Below, in pieces: positions 37,893 to 41,380 of a stretch of 41,380 nt of DNA. Both the position numbers and the translations under genes were made by a program. Source of the stretch: DATADF01 sp046263155 (lineage in GTDB: Bacteria > Actinomycetota > CADDZG01 > WHSQ01); NCBI GenBank assembly GCA_046263155.1, contig JBHELF010000112.1, forward strand, positions 1 to 41,380. The letters run 5' to 3'. The notes under the pieces were generated by a model that had not been told where the DNA came from, did not search any database, and worked only from the letters and a program-made list of their open reading frames with translations. The number at the start of each line of letters is the position of its first letter. Position 1 is the first letter of the stretch.

Positions 37893-38551
37893 GCGAATCC
37901 CCACGCCTCGACCACGAGGAAGGCGTGGCCTCCGACACGTCCCCGGAGGCGGACCGGACCGAGACCGAAACGCCCTCGTCAGAAGGCACCGAAGCCGGCG
38001 CGACCGCGACCGTCCCGGGCGACGAGTCGGAGGCGACCGCGGAGGAGGGCAGCGAGCGGGAGCGCGAGACGGCGCCTCCTGAAAGAGAGCCTCCGCCCCC
38101 GCCGCAGGAGGTAGCCGAGACGGCTAAGGAGTTCTTGACCGGGCTGCTCGAGGTGATGGGCCTGGAGGCCGAGATAACCACATCGGTCTCGGACTCGGGA
38201 GCGACCTTGGACGTCAGCGGCGAGGCCATGGGCGCCCTGATCGGACGCCGCGGCCAGACCCTGGATGCGTTGCAGGAGGTCACGCGCACCGCGGTGCAGC
38301 GGCGGCTGCGCGCCCGGGTGCGGCTGGTCGTGGACGTCGAGGGCTACCGGGCCCGGCGGCGCGACTCGCTTGCGGATTACGCGCGCTCCATGGCCGAGAG
38401 GGCGAGGGCGCGAGGAACCGAGATCGAGCTGGAACCGATGTCGGCCTACGAGCGGAAGGTCGTGCACGACGCGGTAGGAGAGACCGAGGGGGCCAGCAGC
38501 TTCTCCGAGGGCGAGGAACCTAACCGCAAAGTGATCATTCGGGGCGAATAG
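37889..38551 (+). CDS. jag: Jag/KhpB RNA-binding protein (KH and R3H domains)
   Basis: The 220-residue protein has a long acidic, disordered N-terminal part (about 1-78; E, T, P, D), then a KH domain with the GRRGQTLDALQEV loop (about 115-127), and an R3H domain with ARRRDSLADYARSMAERAR and EPMSAYERKVVHDAV. It binds RNA and, in firmicutes, controls cell elongation with KhpA. The usual Jag_N domain is not evident and seems replaced by the acidic region. It overlaps the yidC stop by ATGA. Confidence 0.92.
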   Translation: MSESPRLDHEEGVASDTSPEADRTETETPSSEGTEAGATATVPGDESEATAEEGSERERETAPPEREPPPPPQEVAETAKEFLTGLLEVMGLEAEITTSVSDSGATLDVSGEAMGALIGRRGQTLDALQEVTRTAVQRRLRARVRLVVDVEGYRARRRDSLADYARSMAERARARGTEIELEPMSAYERKVVHDAVGETEGASSFSEGEEPNRKVIIRGE

Positions 38552-38594
38552 CCTCGGTGTTCCTGCAGGAACAGCCCTCTACCAGGGACTTTGC

Positions 38595-39158
38595 GTGTCC
38601 AAAGCCGAATTACTGCTCCAGCGCTACGCCCAGCTCATCCGCTATTGGGGCTCCCGGCTCAACCTACTCTCCGACGCCGATCTAGAGCGGCTGGAGGACC
38701 GCCACCTGGCCGACTCCCTCCGCCTCGCTCCTCTCATCGATGACCTCGAGGACGGGCCGGCCGTCGATGTCGGGTCGGGAGCGGGGCTGCCCGGGATTCC
38801 ACTGGCCATAAGCGACCCGGCGCGCTGGTGGCGGCTGCTCGAGCCCCGCAAGAAGCGGTCCGCATTCCTGGAGGAAGTCGTCCGCGAGCTGGATCTGCCG
38901 AATTGTGAGGTGCTCACTAAGACGGCCCGAGAAGCAGCCGCCGATCCCGCTTTGAGAGAACGTCACGCCGTCGCCACGGCGAGGGCGCTCGCTCCTCCTC
39001 ACCAGGCGCTTCCCAAATTGCGCCCTCTGGTGCGCCCCGGAGGCGTCTGCCTGTTGCTGGCAGGTTCTGTAGCCGAACTTCCGCCGGAAGCCGACTGGGC
39101 CGGGCCCGGGATTGCTAGGCTGGTGGTTCCGCCCGCGAAGGAAGGACCCGGGGCTTGA
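38595..39158 (+). CDS. rsmG: 16S rRNA m7G527 methyltransferase RsmG (GidB)
   Basis: The 187-residue SAM-dependent methyltransferase modifies G527 of 16S rRNA. It shows the N-terminal RLNLLSDADLERLEDRHLADSL, the SAM loop VDVGSGAGLPGIPLA, LLEPRKKRSAFLEEVV and ARALAPPHQAL. It is slightly shorter than the usual 200-240 residues. The start is GTG 38595 with AGGGA upstream; there is a 43-base gap after jag. Its stop overlaps the TTG start of parA. Loss of rsmG gives low-level streptomycin resistance in other bacteria. Confidence 0.94.
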   Translation: MSKAELLLQRYAQLIRYWGSRLNLLSDADLERLEDRHLADSLRLAPLIDDLEDGPAVDVGSGAGLPGIPLAISDPARWWRLLEPRKKRSAFLEEVVRELDLPNCEVLTKTAREAAADPALRERHAVATARALAPPHQALPKLRPLVRPGGVCLLLAGSVAELPPEADWAGPGIARLVVPPAKEGPGA

Positions 39159-40177
39159 GCGTCTCGGCACCCGCCGCGCATGACTGGAAACTACTGGAAA
39201 ACAGGCCGTTTCTACCCGGCCGCGGGCGGGTTATCTGCATCGCCAACCAGAAGGGCGGTGTCGGCAAGACCACTACGGCGGTGAACCTCGCCGCGGGCCT
39301 CGCGGCACGCGGCCGACGCATTCTGGTGATCGATCTGGATCCTCAGGCCAACGCGACCACGGGACTGGGGCTGGACCATCGGAGCGTGGAGACCTCGACC
39401 TACGACGTCCTCGTTGGGGAGTTACCTGTGACCGAGGCGACGACAACTACGGCCTGGCCAGGTCTCGAATGCCTGCCGGCGTCATTGGATCTGGCCGGCG
39501 CGGAGATCGAGCTTGTCAGCGCACTGGCGCGCGAGCGTCGCCTCGCCGAGATACTGGCGACGCTCGGCGACCGTTACGACATCGTGTTCGTCGATTGCCC
39601 CCCGTCCTTGGGGCTCCTCACGGTCAACGCCCTGGCCGCGGCCCAGGATCTGATCGTTCCCGTTCAATGTGAGTACTACGCGCTCGAGGGCCTCGGGCAG
39701 CTTCTCGAGACGGCCGAGCGCATAAGACGTTCGCTTAACCCCGACCTGCGGATCGCCGGCTTCGTGCTGACGATGTACGACGCGCGCACGAAGCTGTCGA
39801 GTCAGGTTGCCGACGAGGTCCGGCGTCACTTTGGGGCACTCGTTTACGACACCGTGATCCCGCGCAGCGTGCGGCTGTCCGAGGCGCCGTCTTTCGGTGA
39901 GCCCGTTCTCAGCCTCGATCCCAGCTCGCGCGGCTCCATCTCCTACAAGCTTCTCGCCGCCGAGCTGGACCGGCGGTACGGCCTTCAAGACATGGCGTCC
40001 TCCCTTGCCCCGCCGCCGCCGTCCTCCAATGAAGGCTCCTCTGCTCCCGCGGCGGAGCCGACTGAAGTAGTGCGAGGGCGGCCGGGTCCCGACGGACGAG
40101 GCTTCGGCACCTCGGCCCCCGAACCACCCGGCCTCGAGCAGGCCTGGCCTCGTCCGGCGCCCTGGAGCTCCTCGTGA
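39155..40177 (+). CDS. parA: ParA/Soj chromosome partitioning ATPase
   Basis: The 340-residue ATPase has the deviant Walker A KGGVGKTTTAVNLA near residue 33, DLDPQANATTGLG (switch region), FVDCPPSLGLL (Walker B) and the C-terminal SEAPSFGEPV. It moves ParB-parS complexes by binding DNA non-specifically when bound to ATP. From about residue 282 there is a tail of nearly 60 residues rich in P, S, E and G that ordinary Soj proteins lack. The start TTG (39155) overlaps rsmG (TTGA), and the stop overlaps the parB start. Confidence 0.95.
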   Translation: MSVSAPAAHDWKLLENRPFLPGRGRVICIANQKGGVGKTTTAVNLAAGLAARGRRILVIDLDPQANATTGLGLDHRSVETSTYDVLVGELPVTEATTTTAWPGLECLPASLDLAGAEIELVSALARERRLAEILATLGDRYDIVFVDCPPSLGLLTVNALAAAQDLIVPVQCEYYALEGLGQLLETAERIRRSLNPDLRIAGFVLTMYDARTKLSSQVADEVRRHFGALVYDTVIPRSVRLSEAPSFGEPVLSLDPSSRGSISYKLLAAELDRRYGLQDMASSLAPPPPSSNEGSSAPAAEPTEVVRGRPGPDGRGFGTSAPEPPGLEQAWPRPAPWSSS

Positions 40178-41085
40178 CCAGGAAATCGGGGCTCGGCCGA
40201 GGCCTGGACGCGCTGCTTCCGGGCGGAGCGGAGGTGGGCCTCGAGCACCGCGCCGGGATTGCTGAGGTCGACATCGGCGAGATCGATCCCAACCCGCGGC
40301 AGCCGAGGCGTTCCTTTGCCGACGAGTCGATCGCCGAACTGACTGCGTCGATCGCGGAGCTCGGGATCCTGCAGCCCATCCTCGTTAGAGCGACGGACTC
40401 GGGACGCTACGAGATCGTCGCCGGCGAACGGCGATTTCGAGCCGCAAGCAGGGCCGGCCTGGAGAGGATCCCTGTAATCGTCTTGGAGACGGACGAGATC
40501 GGTTCACTCGAACGCGCTCTGGTTGAGAACCTGCATCGCGAGGATCTCAACCCGCTCGAGGAGGCCGCCGGTTACCGGCAGTTGATCGACGAAGCGGGAC
40601 TCACGCAGGAGGAGCTCGGACGACGCATCGGGCGCAACCGGGTGACGGTGGCCAACATGTTGCGGTTGCTGGAGCTGCCGATCGGGGCGCAGCGTTTGCT
40701 GCAGGAGGGTCGCCTGACCGCGGCACACGGCAAAGCTATTTTGGCGGCGGCTCCCACGTGGCAAGAAAGGCTCGCCCAGCGCGCGGCCTACGAGCAGCTT
40801 TCGGTGCGGGACACCGAGGAGATGGTGCGCCGCTGGCAGGAGCGGTTTGTAAAGGCTCCCAGCGTCAAGGGCAGTTCGCACGCGACTCCGGCCATCGTGG
40901 CAGAGACGCAGAGGAAGCTCTCCGATTATCTTCAAACTCGCGTGCGAATCGAACTCGGCAAGCGGAAGGGTCGTATCGTGCTCGACTTCCATTCGATCGA
41001 TGAGCTGGAACGACTGTTGACCCTTCTAACCGGCAACGTTCAGCGGGACGAAGGGCCACCGTCCTCTGAGGCAGCCGGCACTTAA
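40174..41085 (+). CDS. parB: ParB/Spo0J chromosome partitioning protein
   Basis: The 303-residue CTP-dependent DNA clamp begins GLGRGLDALLPGG and has the ParB/Srx domain with NPRQPRRSF, GILQPILVR and the CTP-binding VAGERRFRAA. ALVENLHREDLNPLEEA follows (box III region), then the helix-turn-helix RIGRNRVTVANMLRLLELP, and a C-terminal dimer domain. The start is GTG 40174 (overlap with parA). The stop TAA overlaps the amidase stop by three bases. No parS consensus was found nearby. Confidence 0.96.
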   Translation: MTRKSGLGRGLDALLPGGAEVGLEHRAGIAEVDIGEIDPNPRQPRRSFADESIAELTASIAELGILQPILVRATDSGRYEIVAGERRFRAASRAGLERIPVIVLETDEIGSLERALVENLHREDLNPLEEAAGYRQLIDEAGLTQEELGRRIGRNRVTVANMLRLLELPIGAQRLLQEGRLTAAHGKAILAAAPTWQERLAQRAAYEQLSVRDTEEMVRRWQERFVKAPSVKGSSHATPAIVAETQRKLSDYLQTRVRIELGKRKGRIVLDFHSIDELERLLTLLTGNVQRDEGPPSSEAAGT

Positions 41086-41380
41086 CGACCGGCGGCGAAG
41101 AATCGCTGGATTCCGGTAACGATCGAATCCGCGATCGCATCGCGGAAGTCAGGATCGCCCAACTTCTTTTCTTCCTCTGCATTCGTGATGAATGCCGGCT
41201 CCACGAGAACCGCCGGCATCCGAGTTTCCTTCAAGATGGGATAGGAGCGCGCGTGTGAGCGACAATCGCTCGCACCGAGGGAGATGAGCTCGTCCTGAAT
41301 ATGTTCGGCGAGAGCCTGTCCGGCCTTGGACGCTCCAAAGTAGTAAGAGGAACTTCCCTGCGCATCAGGTGTCTCGTGGG
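41082..41380 (-). CDS. N-acetylmuramoyl-L-alanine amidase (Amidase_3), C-terminal part
   Basis: This is the C-terminal part only; the gene continues past the right edge. The translated end contains SSSYYFGASKAGQALAEHI, the segment RSYPILKETRMPAVLVEPAF and ITNAEEEKKL, characteristic of Zn-dependent Amidase_3 enzymes. The Glu in VEPAF is the catalytic residue. It cleaves the bond between the glycan and the stem peptide of peptidoglycan. It ends with TAA at 41084-41082, convergent with parB. Amidases of this family often lie near parAB and trxA in actinobacteria. Confidence 0.9.
   Translation of the reverse strand, partial: HETPDAQGSSSYYFGASKAGQALAEHIQDELISLGASDCRSHARSYPILKETRMPAVLVEPAFITNAEEEKKLGDPDFRDAIADSIVTGIQRFFAAGR

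Overview
This is chromosomal DNA of a high-GC actinobacterium, centred on the replication origin. The lineage call rests on gene content and order. dnaA-dnaN-recF-DUF721-gyrB-gyrA-DUF3566 is followed, as in mycobacteria and streptomycetes, by tRNA-Ile, tRNA-Ala, crgA, a sortase, pabA/trpG and the pknB-pknA-pbpA-rodA-pstP-fhaB-fhaA cluster with tRNA-Leu beside fhaA. CrgA, DUF3566, DUF3662-FHA and a class E-like sortase are typical of Actinomycetota. Frequent GTG/TTG starts, stop/start overlaps and -10 boxes lying 6-10 bases from a start codon (leaderless or nearly leaderless mRNAs) fit too. I cannot name a genus; the divergent sequences suggest a deep-branching or uncultured lineage.

Layout. 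1-569: a BlaI-type repressor and the start of a translationally coupled membrane protein, leftward. 716-9355: tRNA-Leu, then a seven-gene rightward operon for Ser/Thr phosphorylation and cell-wall growth (two FHA readers, PP2C phosphatase, SEDS polymerase, PBP transpeptidase, two PASTA kinases). 9352-11424: pabA, a 38-residue membrane peptide, a sortase, crgA and a small zinc-ribbon membrane protein. 11569-16899: thiolase, a four-part SpoIIE/HATPase regulator, a Nudix-metallo-beta-lactamase fusion and an SCP2 protein. 16951-19368: three exported proteins (RlpA-like, LVIVD, CHRD).

19472-25919 is a decayed accessory zone bounded by tRNA-Ala and tRNA-Ile. It holds two frameshifted alpha/beta-hydrolase pseudogenes, an IS481-type element broken by an IS110 fragment, an RHH-PIN toxin-antitoxin pair, small membrane proteins, a membrane-anchored Holliday-resolvase-like nuclease and thioredoxin. 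Both tRNA genes have partial copies nearby, which look like integration or duplication scars, and a 13-base piece of the tRNA-Ala gene recurs several times.

25996-36178: the leftward replication block (DUF3566, gyrA, gyrB, DUF721, recF, dnaN, dnaA) and the probable oriC, with DnaA boxes on both sides of dnaA and an AT-rich stretch between dnaA and dnaN. 36179-41085: the rightward rpmH-rnpA-yidD-yidC-jag-rsmG-parA-parB block. The window ends inside an N-acetylmuramoyl-L-alanine amidase gene running leftward. Genes diverge from oriC, as expected for leading-strand transcription. I found no CRISPR array, rRNA, known riboswitch or canonical parS site. The most unusual material is the twin-tRNA accessory zone, not a clearly novel defence or metabolic system.
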